DNA from: Priapulus caudatus
Lineage: Eukaryota; Priapulida; Priapulimorpha; Priapulimorphida; Priapulidae
NCBI RefSeq assembly: GCF_000485595.1
Contig: NW_014577549.1
Location: 87,235 to 125,142, forward strand
Length of the DNA stretch: 37,908 nt
Direction: 5' to 3'
A program made the position numbers and the translations under genes. The notes beneath the pieces are model-generated. The model was given only the letters and a program-made list of their open reading frames with translations. It was not told the DNA's origin and made no database searches. Position 1 is the first letter of the stretch; every line of letters begins with the position of its first letter. Below are positions 1 through 9,727 of the stretch, piece by piece.

Positions 1-335
1 CCTTAAAGTGTTGTGGCTAGAAAAAGAAACGGAAGAGAAATGTCACCTGAAAAGGGAATACACATCGATGTACACACACAGGTATTAACCACGCGGCGTG
101 ATGACCCTCTGTCGGCAAGCTGGTAGTCGCACAATTGGGTGAGGGAATGCCATCCTGATTCGCTTGTGTAATCACCGAGTTAGCAAGGTAGCATATTCAC
201 ATGCCGTCGAGCCGCGGTGTGAGATCGCTGAAGAAATGGGAGTTTCTTGCGCTGGCTCGTAGCCGTGTGTGTTCTAGGTGTGCTTGTAGCTAGGTGTGTT
301 CTGTACATCTGCGTGTGGCATTGTTTTCCCGACAG
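1..335 (+). other. Intron of the Sp-family gene (partial)
   Basis: This stretch precedes the zinc-finger exon and ends in an acceptor (TTTTCCCGACAG). No coding signal is seen in it. Earlier exons of the gene, including the first two zinc fingers, must lie before the window. Confidence 0.6.
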
Positions 336-449
336 GCGAGAAACGTTTTACGTGTTCCGAGTGCGCAAAAAGATTCATGAGGAGCGATCACTTATCGAAA
401 CACATCAAGACGCACCAAAGCAAGGGATCAGTGGGCGCAGGGACACCAG
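336..449 (+). CDS. Sp1/Sp3/Sp4-type transcription factor, exon with zinc finger 3 (partial gene)
   Basis: The exon encodes the last C2H2 finger of an Sp-family factor that binds GC boxes in promoters. It reads [14 protein letters not shown] followed by [13 protein letters not shown], with the C-x2-C and H-x3-H zinc ligands. The recognition helix RSDHLSKH is the one seen in Sp1, Sp3 and Sp4; KLF third fingers normally differ around it. An acceptor (CCCGACAG) precedes base 336 and a donor (CAG|GTATGA) follows base 449. Both boundaries are phase 1, the first splitting the Gly codon of the TGEK linker. The 37 whole codons match a typical finger-3 exon. Fingers 1 and 2 are not in the window. Which Sp paralogue this is cannot be decided from one finger; the Sp1-4 group is favoured over Sp5-9 by the HIKTHQ sequence after the helix. 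Confidence 0.9.
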
Positions 450-1544
450 GTATGAAATGCCGTTCCGCTCATAGTGCTGTTGATAGTTTTATTGCGAGAA
501 GGCTGGTTTCTGCATTACCGAGTTTTGTTGAGGGAAGGCTGGTGTCTGGTTGACTATACAGAGGTGCCAACCACTGCGATTTATCCGTATTTTATACGAA
601 TTTCTATTTCTTTTGCACCACTACGACCAGTTTGTATCAAACTACGAATTTCACTGTAATCTAAAAAAAAAAATTTTTGTCAATTATTGTCATTTTTTGT
701 CAATTTATTGTCATTTTTTACCTCCAGAATGCAGAAAATTGCATCTCAGAGTCAAAAAATTTTCCGGGGGGCATGCCGGACCCCCCTAGCAAACTCGGGT
801 CACGTAGCTAATTTGATGGCCAGAAACTACAGATTGCTTCAAATATGTGTTGGCATCTCTGACTATAATTGTGTTATGCTTGGCACGCTCATGCATGCTC
901 GTTGATTTCATGCAGTCACTAGTTGATTTTTCTTGTTATCCTCTGTCATTTCATTCCTGTATGAAAGTAATTTGCTGTTATTTTTCTGTTGTATCCAGGG
1001 CACGAAATTCAGATTTTTTTACCAGGCCTCACAAATTTTGTTTGTAAAATCAATGTCATGTTCACGCTTGCATTCTCGATTTTAAATTTGTAAAATGTTG
1101 ATAAATTATGGCGTGATATCCTTCAGGTAAAACAGTATTGTCGGCTGTTTGCTCATTAATGCTATAAATATAAATGTAGGCGCTCGCTAACACGGCTGAA
1201 ACCAACGGCTCGGAGGGTCGGTGTTTTGCCAATGTTACCGGCCCTCCAAATAATTTTCCAGCATGTGTCGGTGGACCGGTGCTAATTTTGCGCCCTGTAT
1301 ATCTAACCCATACATTCTCACTCTTCTCGGTTCCTCCACCAATATTAAACTCCTACATGATGTGCTTACCCATGCACTCATGAGCTATTACTCAATCTTA
1401 CGTCAGGCAATGTTGCCTTCATTCTTCATGGCTCTCAATAAAGCTCGTGAAACACTAAGATGAAATGTGAGAATGCGCAATCTTGTGGATTTTGTTCATT
1501 TTCATTACCGGATCTATTAAATGTTTCTCTGTTGGTTGCTGCAG
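450..1544 (+). other. Intron between the last two Sp-family exons
   Basis: AT-rich intron with a donor at 450 (GTATGA) and an acceptor ending at 1544 (GTTGCTGCAG). Several poly-T tracts are present near 675-720. No repeat family shared with the rest of the window and no extra exon was seen. Confidence 0.7.
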
Positions 1545-1726
1545 GAATAATGGATGGTGATGATATAGCAGTTTACTCAGTCATCGCCATGCCATCCGGT
1601 GTCCAGGACGACAACATCAACAACAGCATGGCTTCACTCGGGTCATCGGAGGCTGAGCAGTCAGACGCTGACATGGACAGCACACTAACAGATGTCAAAC
1701 CTATCATCACCACAATGACCACATGA
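1545..1726 (+). CDS. Sp-family transcription factor, terminal coding exon
   Basis: An acceptor at 1544 joins in frame (phase 1, completing a Gly codon) to the zinc-finger exon. The reading continues GIMDGDDIAVYSVIAMPSG and ends at TGA 1724-1726. The tail is about 61 residues, rich in Ser, Asp, Glu and Thr and finishing in ITTMTT. Acidic, Ser/Thr-rich tails after finger 3 are usual in Sp1-4 proteins, where they contribute to synergistic activation. The sequence itself is not one I recognise, so the assignment rests on splice phase, distance and composition. An RNA read crossing 449/1545 would settle it. Confidence 0.8.
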
Positions 1727-1739
1727 TGGTCTCTACCTC

Positions 1740-2040
1740 CACAGTGTGATATCAGTGTGTCACAATGTCATTGTCAACACCTGATGTTGTGTCACTATGT
1801 CACAAATACATTATCAATACCCAACATGGTGTTTGTGTGACAAATCCATTACCAATCTTTGATGGGGTGTTTGTGTGTCACAAATCCAGTACCAGTCTTC
1901 GATGTGGTGTCTGTATGTCACATTGCCATTATCAATGCTCAATGTTGTCTGTGTGTCACAAATCCATTATCAATATCCAATGAGATGTGTGTGTCACACT
2001 GTCATTACTAATGGCCATTGTGGAGTCTGTCATCACCATT
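1740..2040 (+). repeat. Degenerate tandem repeat in the presumed 3'UTR of the Sp gene
   Basis: Five to six imperfect units of about 45 bp start just after the stop codon. Each carries GTGTCACAAATCCATTA followed by a variant of TCAATACCCAATGTGG. The unit is diverged and no reading frame is conserved. It probably lies in the 3'UTR; no AATAAA was found immediately downstream. Confidence 0.6.
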
Positions 2041-2383
2041 GCCCACTTAATGTCAAAAATCTAACATCAACAACTGATGCAATAGATAGAATCCAAGAAT
2101 CTCTCGTCTCAAGAATCCATTGTCACTATTTCATTTCTGTCCCTGACCAAGCATTACCACCTGGAAGACACACCCACGTGTTTGTTGTGCAGGAGTCTGT
2201 CTATTTCTGTGTCTGACTTTCATGTGTAAACAATTAGGACGCACAGTGACTCACACCTGCCCCACCTCCCAACATAGTAAACACTATCAGGCGTGTATAA
2301 TATAGGTAGAGATATCTATATTATACACTCCTGATTGTACTATGAATGAGGGTAGAAGGTAGATCGTGTGTGAGGGGGTATTA
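2041..2383. other. Sequence between the Sp tail repeat and the first pogo-like element
   Basis: No gene seen. A short palindrome around 2295-2337 (ATATAGATATC-type) is the only structure. Confidence 0.4.
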
Positions 2384-3141
2384 CGGTAAAACTCGCATAA
2401 GTCGACACTTTTGGGACCAGCATATTTGTGCCGACTTACGAAAGTGGTGACATACGCGAAAGTCGTCATTTTGTCGACTTATATGTAGGGCTCCCTTCCC
2501 CGGCGTCCGTCACCCCTACGCAGTCATAAACGTGCTCCACACACGACGTCAGTTCGCGCCACATACATGGCAGACATGAAACAATCGGGTCCGTACATCA
2601 ATCGACACCGCTGCTGGCCATAACGCACGTACATTGTACACACTAGCGGCAAGCGCGGCACACGCTGGCTATCTGTAACACCCGCTGTTGATTACACATT
2701 TGGACATTGCAGGACATTTGCGGCACACGTCTGCCAAATTTTCTTGGAACACTTGCTGAAAAAATACAGTAATTCAGTAATTCCGCGAGGCCGTGCTCTG
2801 GAACGAACTAGTTATTATAGCAGAATTTTCAGGGAGTCGCACGGACTCCTGCATAATGTGAAATCATCTGCGACAGCCAGCTCGTGCGTCCCCTAGACCG
2901 TACACTGCGCGCGCGCCATCGGCATTTCTGATGACGACTTACAGATGGGAAATTACTGTTGTTTGTATTACATGGGACCTGTCTGAGGGCGAAGACTTGC
3001 ACATAATTACAGCTTATAAATGATAACTTAGGCAGGGCTATTCCAATGGATTTACTGTGAGAGAAAATCGGGACTTTGACTTCCATGACGACTTATGCGA
3101 ATTGACGAGTTAGACGATGACGACTTATGCGAGTTTTACTG
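2384..3141. mobile_element. Non-autonomous pogo/Tigger-like DNA transposon, copy 1
   Basis: A 758-bp element has terminal inverted repeats (left CGGTAAAACTCGCATAAG, right CTTATGCGAGTTTTACTG) flanked by TA on both sides (2382-2383 and 3142-3143). The TIR starts CAGTAAAAC in the better copy and the target is TA, which fits Tc1/mariner-superfamily pogo/Tigger elements. There is no transposase frame. A fragment of a second, unrelated MITE is embedded at 2726-2866. Copy 2 is at 11890-12546 in the opposite orientation. Confidence 0.8.
2726..2866. mobile_element. Fragment of hAT-like MITE, nested in the pogo-like element
   Basis: This 140-bp piece, from CACGTCTGCCAAATTTTC to GGGAGTCGCACGGACTCCTG, matches the inner and right part of the family described at 10951-11294. 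It is absent from pogo-like copy 2, so it either inserted into copy 1 or was lost from copy 2. Confidence 0.65.
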
Positions 3142-3458
3142 TATAACATACTGTAAATGTTTGTAAAAATGTATAAAAGAAGTCGGGGTTGAATTTTATC
3201 GATCTCCTGTTTTCGATAAAGGAAGGAATTCTGGATGAGGAACAATTTGGAAAGTGTATATGCTTGTAAATCTCAGTTTAGAGTTTGTAATTTCCTGTAC
3301 AGTATGATACTTTTTGGGAGCGATGGAATGTTATAGGTCGTACTGTATAATGGCCTCTTTGCACAAATTACTTGAGAATATATATTAATGATTTGAAATT
3401 ATATAGGTACCAGTGACAAGTACCAAAAGGTGATTATTAATGCATATATATATATATA
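3142..3458. other. Gene-free spacer with a TA microsatellite
   Basis: AT-rich sequence with no coding signal, ending in a (TA)n tract at 3445-3458 that abuts the LTR element. Confidence 0.5.
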
Positions 3459-3661
3459 TGTCGTAGTGTGAATCTAACCCTTGAAGTAAGGATCCACGAC
3501 AAGCAAAAAATCGAAATAGGGTGGTTAGCCCGTTTATTCTACCGACCCAAATTATCAAAATATCAGAGTAGAACAGATACCGAAAAAACCCGCTTTTCTT
3601 GACACTCTAAAACTCGCGTGTCCCAGGACGCACCACAAAACAACACTCTACATCAGTGACA
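3459..3661 (-). repeat. 3' LTR of the short retroelement
   Basis: This repeat aligns with 4606-4832 apart from about 15 bp missing near the middle and scattered substitutions. The divergence suggests an old insertion. Confidence 0.7.
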
Positions 3662-3751
3662 CCTGGTGTCCACACCTGGTATCGGTTTTTGGTATTAGCA
3701 CTGTAATGAACTTGTTCCTGGCTTTGTGACATGGGAGGGAACATGTCTGCT

Positions 3752-4536
3752 TCACATAATCCCTTCAGAGAAAGGCACACCTGATTGTAGAACTCTTTCT
3801 CTGAGCTTTAACAGTAGACTCATAACATTCTCAATCACCACTTTATCTGTTTCCTCTTCCAACTCAATCATGAAGTTCGTCTTTATTGTCTCTCTTTTCC
3901 CTTCTGTTGTGAGTCTTCCGAGACTAATTACATTGTCTCTAAGTATGTACACTGATGCAGCGTGCTGCTTTGCGGCTGATCCAAAGTCCAAGGCTTCCGA
4001 CAATTGGGAGTTCGTTGCCTTTAGCTCTATTGCCCTCCTCACTGATTCTTTTGATCTCGGGAAGATATAGAGCTCTATGTGACTCTTCTCTGTCCACATC
4101 AACTCTTTTCTGGAACTCCCTCCACTTCACCTCCTGTCCATGTATGAAAGCCACTCACGATAGGCTGTATTGCAGAGGAATGTCTGTCCATACCATCCTG
4201 CTTGAATAGAGTCAGTGCCCTTTTCGCCACTTCTCCTCCAGATCTTGTGGCCAGCAAGTACATTGCAAACCTTGGACCCAGGAGACCTGCACACATAACT
4301 GGCTCCAGAGGGAAGAACCGAAAAGGTGGTATGGGTATTTTCTTTATCTCTTTCCCAAAAACTTTAAACTGTCCTCCTGGTGTAAGAACCCAGATTTTGA
4401 TAGTGTTCCCTAGCTTGTAGCATCTGCACAATGGCAGTTGGGTAGATGGAACCTTCACTATTGAGCCTGTAGTGTTATAGGCTTGCATGGCTCTATCCTC
4501 AACTCTAATTGGGTTTGTGTCTTGGTGAGCTGCCAT
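3752..4536 (-). pseudogene. Interior reading of the LTR element, possibly gag-derived, frameshifted
   Basis: On the minus strand a frame of 145 codons starts at 4536 (MAAHQDTNPIRVED) and stops near 4099. A second frame of 116 codons overlaps its end and runs to 3752 with a Lys/Glu-rich sequence. One frameshift would join them into a protein of roughly 260 residues, about gag size for a small element. I do not recognise a conserved capsid or nucleocapsid motif, so gag is inferred from position only. It could instead be captured host sequence. Confidence 0.4.
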
Positions 4537-4605
4537 TACAAACTTAATTCTGGTATTCTGGTATCACTCCTGCGTTGATCGTATATCCTGTCGACTGCAC
4601 CAATT

Positions 4606-4832
4606 TGTCGTAGTCTGGATCCAACCCTTGAAGTAAAGCTCCACGACAAGCAAAAAATTGAGGTAGAGGTGGTGTCCAAAGGGTAGGGTGGTTAGCCTGT
4701 TTATTCTTCCGACCCAAATTATCAAAATATCAGAATAGAACAGATACGAAAAAAAATGCTCTTCCAGACACTCTAAAACTCGCGCGTCCCAGGACGCACC
4801 ACACAAACAACACTCTCCCCACATCAGTGACA
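4606..4832 (-). repeat. 5' LTR of the short retroelement
   Basis: Longer of the two LTR copies. It ends next to the putative primer-binding site at 4585-4602. Confidence 0.7.
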
Positions 4833-5081
4833 CCTGGTACTCTCCCAAGTGAATAATAAGTCCAACTGCGACATATATTATATATACATGTAAATTTTTT
4901 CATAGCAAGTTAGCGAGTGACATAGTGCGACTATGTATTGTTCGTTCGCTCTAGATCTGATTGTGGTTACATCGAGTTGTGGCATTTTTTGAAGAGTATG
5001 ATAAAAGGTTTAGTTTACCATGCCTGATATTATAACCTGTGACTCTGTCAATATCACAGGCACTTGGGACAGAGTCAGGAA
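4833..5081. other. Spacer without gene
   Basis: AT-rich and non-coding. A motif CAGGCACTTGGGACAGAGTCAG at 5057-5078 recurs imperfectly inverted at 5348-5368, on the other side of the palindrome below. Confidence 0.4.
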
Positions 5082-5249
5082 CTAATGCAGAATTAACCGC
5101 TCCCGCACTCGCCGCTGCGAGTGTGCTGTGTCGCTATTATAATGATATAATATATAGAGTAGAGATATATACTCTATATATTATATCATTATAATGGCGA
5201 CACAGCACACTCGCAGCGGCGAGTGCGGGAGCGGCTAATTCTGCATTAG
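5082..5249. mobile_element. Foldback palindrome with 80-bp arms
   Basis: Arms 5082-5161 and 5170-5249 are reverse complements with very few mismatches (one seen near the outer end), around an 8-base loop. The ends are CTAATGCAGAATT and AATTCTGCATTAG. The GC-rich outer half (CGCTCCCGCACTCGCCGCTG) and AT-rich inner half are both conserved between arms. It resembles a foldback MITE. No clear target duplication was identified. Confidence 0.7.
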
Positions 5250-7808
5250 CTTTTGTGAAAGCAAGTTTATATACAGTGACACAACAGTGGAAGTGTAATT
5301 GAGGGGTAGTATTTGTGAATATGCGTTCGTATTATTTTCAGTTTTTACTGACTGTCCCAAGTGCCCGTGGTCAATATCATATAAAAAGCCACTGTAAATT
5401 TTATTAGATCCTTGTTATGAAACTGGTGGTGAGATGATGTTGGGATACTGTGATACCCAAAGCCGTGTTGAGCCAATGAAGCCTGATTAACAACTGAAAG
5501 TAGTGTAACTTCATTATGGGGTTTAAAACGATTATTGAATACATGCAGGACGTTTTCATACTTGCGCATATGTAGCGCCTTTTTGTTATCATTATAGGTA
5601 GTTTGAAATCGGTTAAAAGGTTCCAAAATTTGGCAACATAAATGTATCAGTAATATTTAGGTTCATGCAGGGGGCAGGTACTGCATGAATTTAATTTGTT
5701 ACCATTTATGATCATGTAAGTACTAAGAAGGTTGTTATCAGGACATGTAAATATGTGATTACAATTATAAAAGGGATGTATACACTTGGAGGCAAATTGT
5801 ATTACGAAAAGTATCTGATTTCCAAATTATGGATGAAATTGCTCAACTGTTGTAATACACATATAAATATAAACTAACAATTTAGTATGCGTTGATTTGT
5901 AGTTATAGTATGCATTTCGATAAAAAAGGACGTCTGACAAAGCAAGCCGACAGACCGGTGAACGTATGTACACATTTTATTGCTCGCCAACGTGACGAGG
6001 TGATGATGGTGTCAAGTTTACTGACATTTAGTGTTCGCTAAATTATAAATGATTTACACATTTTTAAGAGTCAAACTTCAATTGTGCCATGTGCATGTCT
6101 GCGTACATGTGAGAGATATTTACTAATGCGATCGCGGATACTATTTTGTACCTATTTTTTAGAGAGAGCAAAGAGTAGAATGATGTAAATATAGATATCG
6201 TTGCCAAAAAGCGTTTCATGCTAACCATTCCGTTGAACAACAGATCAGGTCGTGGTGATGGTGTGAAAACGCATCCTCATGCAACAAAGTCAAATAATTC
6301 GAAATGGGTGGTGTTCGATTTAGGTAAAATTTTGGTTACATAAATTGACTGACATCTATTGGCAAATCAATCACTGCATTACTTGTTAGCCAAAAATTAT
6401 ACCAAGAGCAAATTTTGGGTTATATTGTAATATGCACATTTCCCCTGGAAGATTGCACGACCGTAAATACTGTACTGGTCAGTTAGTTCAGTTTATGAGA
6501 CTTGAATGACTCTGAAATAATGTGCACAACAAGTTACTCACGCGGCAGATATTTATCCAGGCTTCAAAAACGGGGGCTGATGATATCTGTCAAGTGGCTA
6601 TAACGTCAGCAAGGAAAGGCAACCTTATATGGACGTTACTTATTCGATACTAGAACAGTTCTAAAAATATGTATGCTAGTTCAGTGTGCCATCTTCCGCC
6701 CTGTGTCTCTGGACGTACTTTTAGGACGGACGAGTTGCGCTGGTCTGTCATTGTGAGACGAGTCAAAACAAACCGTGTGAGACTGCGACTGTGGGAGGGG
6801 GTCATGCTGCTCACATCAGAGTACAAACTTTGTTTTCTTTTGGTGGCCCATCGGCTCGTAAAACCAATTTGTATTTTTGCGTCTTACCGCGGGCCAAGTT
6901 ATCATCGCAGATGTGTTGTATTGGAAGTGGAAAAATAAACGTGTACAGGTATCGTATTGGGAATCCTAATCACTATTCTTCTATAGTTTTTAGGGTGTCC
7001 ATGTATAACAAGCACTCCACTGAGATTTTGTGACAGAATTGGAGTGTGTGTAATGCACCTACTTATTGGTGGCGCCCCCTCACACACACTATGATAAAAT
7101 GGTCAAAAGTACATTCCAACATTTATTTTAGTCATTTTTTTCATGTGAGAATATTGATCAGTGATAACTAAAGACAGATCCGTAATAAAATGTCAACCTC
7201 GTGAAATTGTTAAACGCTATATATATGCATGCATTACAATAGTCCGTTTTTACACGAAACTATCAAGATCAAACAAGGACACTGGTCGAATCGTAGACAA
7301 ACGAGTCGTAAAGATAATTCTAATATGGTTTCTTGCTTTTACACTCTTAACGAATGGGTTTACTATTACTTTTTCTTGTATCTCTCATACTGTCTTCTGC
7401 TGCATAAAAAATCCCTTTGACATCCCAGCAATATATAATTATGTCCCATTTCATTGGTCAGTCAATCAAGTCGTATACAAAAATAATGTGACAACTTACA
7501 GCACAATGTTTTTGGGCAAAATCACAAGCATTCAGACCTGCATTGCTATTCAATATTGACAGGTTTACTAATGCAACAAAATAAGCAAAGAAACCATGTG
7601 CCATTGTTAGGTGCTTTCTAGATAACAAACAAAAATCTTGGGTTTGAAAATGCAAAAATACAAACGTTTTAGATCTAATTCTTGGGGGCTAGTTGTACCT
7701 ACCACCCTCAATGTCCACATCTAGCAGTAGCAGCTACAGCTACACCTATTGTAAAATTGCAGTTAGAGCTACGCCTGCCCTCACCGACGCCGGCTACACG
7801 TGCGCCTG
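5250..7808. other. Intergenic DNA without recognisable gene
   Basis: About 2.5 kb of AT-rich sequence between the palindrome and the MITE beside MFSD1. Short open frames occur on both strands (for example 7161-7559 plus and 5345-5626 minus) but none resembles a known protein or has convincing splice signals. The complement of 7122-7127 is AATAAA and is the nearest canonical polyadenylation hexamer found downstream of MFSD1, about 980 bases past its stop. Confidence 0.4.
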
Positions 7809-8091
7809 GGCCATCCTTAAAAAATTCTATGTTTGCTGTCCCCCTACCCATGATTTTTTTAGTGGGTAGGTAGGTGGGTCATTTTTTTGTGAGGCATAAT
7901 AGTTATTTTAAGTCTGTCCTCATGTTTGCCACACATGCTTTGTGTTTCAGTCTTAACTATGAAAAATGTACACACAAAAAATGGGGGAAAAAAAAATATC
8001 GAACCCAAAATGTCAAAAAAAACTTTTGGGTCGCGGCTATTTTCGTGGGTCGGTCGGAGGACAGCAAACATATAATTTTTTAAGGATGGCC
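7809..8091. mobile_element. PIF/Harbinger-like MITE, copy 1
   Basis: A 283-bp element has inverted ends GGCCATCCTTAAAAAATT and AATTTTTTAAGGATGGCC, with the inner extension ATGTTTGCTGTCC also repeated inverted. Copies are at 10169-10413 (opposite orientation) and 33635-33896. It ends only 16 bases from the MFSD1 stop codon, so MFSD1 transcripts probably run into it. Copy 3 shows a TTA duplication typical of PIF/Harbinger; this copy has no clean TTA. Confidence 0.75.
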
Positions 8092-8107
8092 ACGTCCACG
8101 CGTTCGC

Positions 8108-9727
8108 TCACTGCAGCAGGCTGCGTCGCACGAGTGCCGACGTGTAGATGTTGTAGTGCTCAGGCAGCTTGGCGCCGAGCCGCGACAGGTAGCGGTTGCG
8201 GAAGTAGAAGTTGCTGCGCGGCCGCAGTAGGTCGGCTGTCTGCGCGTAGTCGCCGAGCGCCTCCTCCTTCGCACGCTCCTCCCGCTCCAACTCCTCCACC
8301 ATCTGCGCTCGCCCCGTCGCCGATAGGTTCAGGTTGAGCCCGCGGCCCGAGTCGATCAGGTAGAGCAGCACCGCGGCGACGAGAGCGAGCGCGAGCCAGC
8401 CGAGGAAGAACACCTCGAGGATGAGGTAGCCGTTGTTGTCGACGACCGAGCCGCAGACGAGCGCGATGACGGCGAGACCGAGGTTCTGAATCGCCTGCAT
8501 GATGCCGTACGCCGTGCCGAGCTGGTGGTCGGCGATGACGTACGCGACCGTCGGCCAGAGCGCGCTCGCGAGCAGCGAGTACGAGATACCCATGACGCTC
8601 ATCGCGATGAACGGGTTGAGGAACGTGAACGCCATCGTCGCGTGACAACCCATCGTCACGACGATGGCGATGATCACCCACGTGATGTTGCGGCCGACGC
8701 GGTCGACCATGAAGCCGAGAAGCGGCGACGCGACGGCAGAGATGATGTACACGATGCCGTTCACCGCGAGCGCGTTGCTCTTCGTGAAGCCAAACTTGCT
8801 CTCGAAGAACATCACGCCGAGTCCGATGAAGGGGAAAATGGCGACGTAGAAGCTGACGCAGATGATGCAGAGCATCCAGAACGCGAGCCCAAAGTCCTTC
8901 ACGTCGGTGATGTGTATCGCCTCGGCCGTCTTCCCCTCGTCCAGCCGGAGGATGCGGTTGGCACGGTGATCAAAGAAGCCAAGCAGGAGCGCGCAGATGA
9001 GCGTCATCACACACGTCGCGGCGGCGAAGAACAATGCGATGCCGAGCTGCTCGTACCCGTCAAGGTCGAACACGCGCCCCACGAGGTCGTAGACGGGACC
9101 CATCAGGTTCATGTTGGCCGTGCTGCCGACTCGGGCGATGCTCAGCTGCAACCCGAACACCATGTTCAGCTCCTTGCCCTTGAACCAGGTGACGGCGTAC
9201 GTGTTCTGCGCGACCGCGAGCGACTCGCCGCCCGTGCCGAACAGAAACCGGCCGGCCTGCATGAGCCAGAACTTGTCGAGGAACGCCCCGAGCGCAAAGA
9301 CGAGCTGGCCGAAGAGAACGAAGAGCGCAAAGACGACGGTGCCGACGCGGATGCCGAACACGCTGTCGAGCATGAAGCCGCCGAAGAAGCAGAGCACGAC
9401 GTTGGGCCAGGAGTACCACGAGTAGAGCGACATGAACTCGCTCGTGCTCACCCGCAGGTCTCGCTTCATGTCGTCCTGTAGCGCGGACGGGTTGTCGTAG
9501 CAGAAGTAGCTTCCGAAGCCGAGCAGACACATGAGCACGAGCATGATGAAGCGGTGCATCCAGCGACCCGGGTGGCAGCACAGCGTTCCGCCGCATCCCG
9601 GGATCTCCAGCTGAGACGGGTCGACGGAGCGCACCGCCGACACGCGACGCTTGTTCGGCGACGCGCCGCCGTCGCTACCATAGTCACGACTCGGCGAGGA
9701 CACTAGCAGCGGTTCGGTCTCAGGCAT
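8108..9727 (-). CDS. MFSD1: MFSD1-family lysosomal dipeptide transporter, intronless
   Basis: This 539-residue membrane protein of the major facilitator superfamily matches MFSD1, a lysosomal transporter shown in mammals to move dipeptides with the accessory protein GLMP. The N-terminus begins MPETEPLLVS, containing an acidic dileucine signal (ETEPLL, residues 3-8) of the kind that sorts MFSD1 to lysosomes. About twelve membrane segments are visible from residue 59 to 458. MFS motif A appears twice, at 116-128 (GGFMLDSVFGIRV) and 338-346 (GFMVDRVGR). Other MFSD1-like features are YSWYSWPNV (102-110) and GTGGESLAVAQN (164-175). The C-terminal tail has a charged helix (EELEREERAKEEA). It is somewhat longer than human MFSD1 at both ends. 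Vertebrate MFSD1 has many exons, whereas here the whole frame is unbroken. Third codon positions are strongly G/C, unlike the AT-rich flanks. The stop is 16 bases from a MITE, and the start is 137 bp downstream of the IER3IP1 stop on the same strand. Confidence 0.95.
   Translation of the reverse strand: MPETEPLLVSSPSRDYGSDGGASPNKRRVSAVRSVDPSQLEIPGCGGTLCCHPGRWMHRFIMLVLMCLLGFGSYFCYDNPSALQDDMKRDLRVSTSEFMSLYSWYSWPNVVLCFFGGFMLDSVFGIRVGTVVFALFVLFGQLVFALGAFLDKFWLMQAGRFLFGTGGESLAVAQNTYAVTWFKGKELNMVFGLQLSIARVGSTANMNLMGPVYDLVGRVFDLDGYEQLGIALFFAAATCVMTLICALLLGFFDHRANRILRLDEGKTAEAIHITDVKDFGLAFWMLCIICVSFYVAIFPFIGLGVMFFESKFGFTKSNALAVNGIVYIISAVASPLLGFMVDRVGRNITWVIIAIVVTMGCHATMAFTFLNPFIAMSVMGISYSLLASALWPTVAYVIADHQLGTAYGIMQAIQNLGLAVIALVCGSVVDNNGYLILEVFFLGWLALALVAAVLLYLIDSGRGLNLNLSATGRAQMVEELEREERAKEEALGDYAQTADLLRPRSNFYFRNRYLSRLGAKLPEHYNIYTSALVRRSLLQ

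Larger units (their letters stand above)
3459..4832 (-). mobile_element. Short non-autonomous LTR retroelement
   Basis: Direct repeats of 203 bp (3459-3661) and 227 bp (4606-4832) bracket about 0.94 kb. Each repeat starts TGTCGTAG and ends CAGTGACA on the plus strand, so the ends are TGTC/GACA. Read on the minus strand, each repeat holds AATAAA (complement of 4700-4705 and 3533-3538), as expected inside an LTR. Immediately after the 5' LTR comes TGGTGCAGTCGACAGGAT (complement of 4585-4602), which looks like a primer-binding site resembling the 3' end of a serine tRNA. The interior has a minus-strand reading of about 145 codons (complement of 4099-4536) and a second of about 116 codons in another frame (complement of 3752-4102). 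No protease, reverse transcriptase or zinc knuckle was found, so it is non-autonomous or decayed. No target-site duplication is evident. Confidence 0.7.

Noticed and set aside
450-553. Frame extending past the zinc-finger exon (GMKCRSAHS)
   Set aside because: Sequence after the GTATGA donor; the phase-compatible terminal exon at 1545 is a better continuation.
6669-6938. 89-codon plus-strand frame ending near an AATAAA
   Set aside because: No recognisable protein and no conserved motif; the AATAAA may be chance in AT-rich DNA.
7161-7559. 132-codon plus-strand frame with hydrophobic stretches
   Set aside because: AT-rich intergenic sequence, no family resemblance and no promoter or splice support; kept only as part of the spacer description.
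8525-9481. Plus-strand 318-codon frame rich in Glu, Arg, Asp and His
   Set aside because: Antisense shadow of the GC-rich MFSD1 coding sequence.
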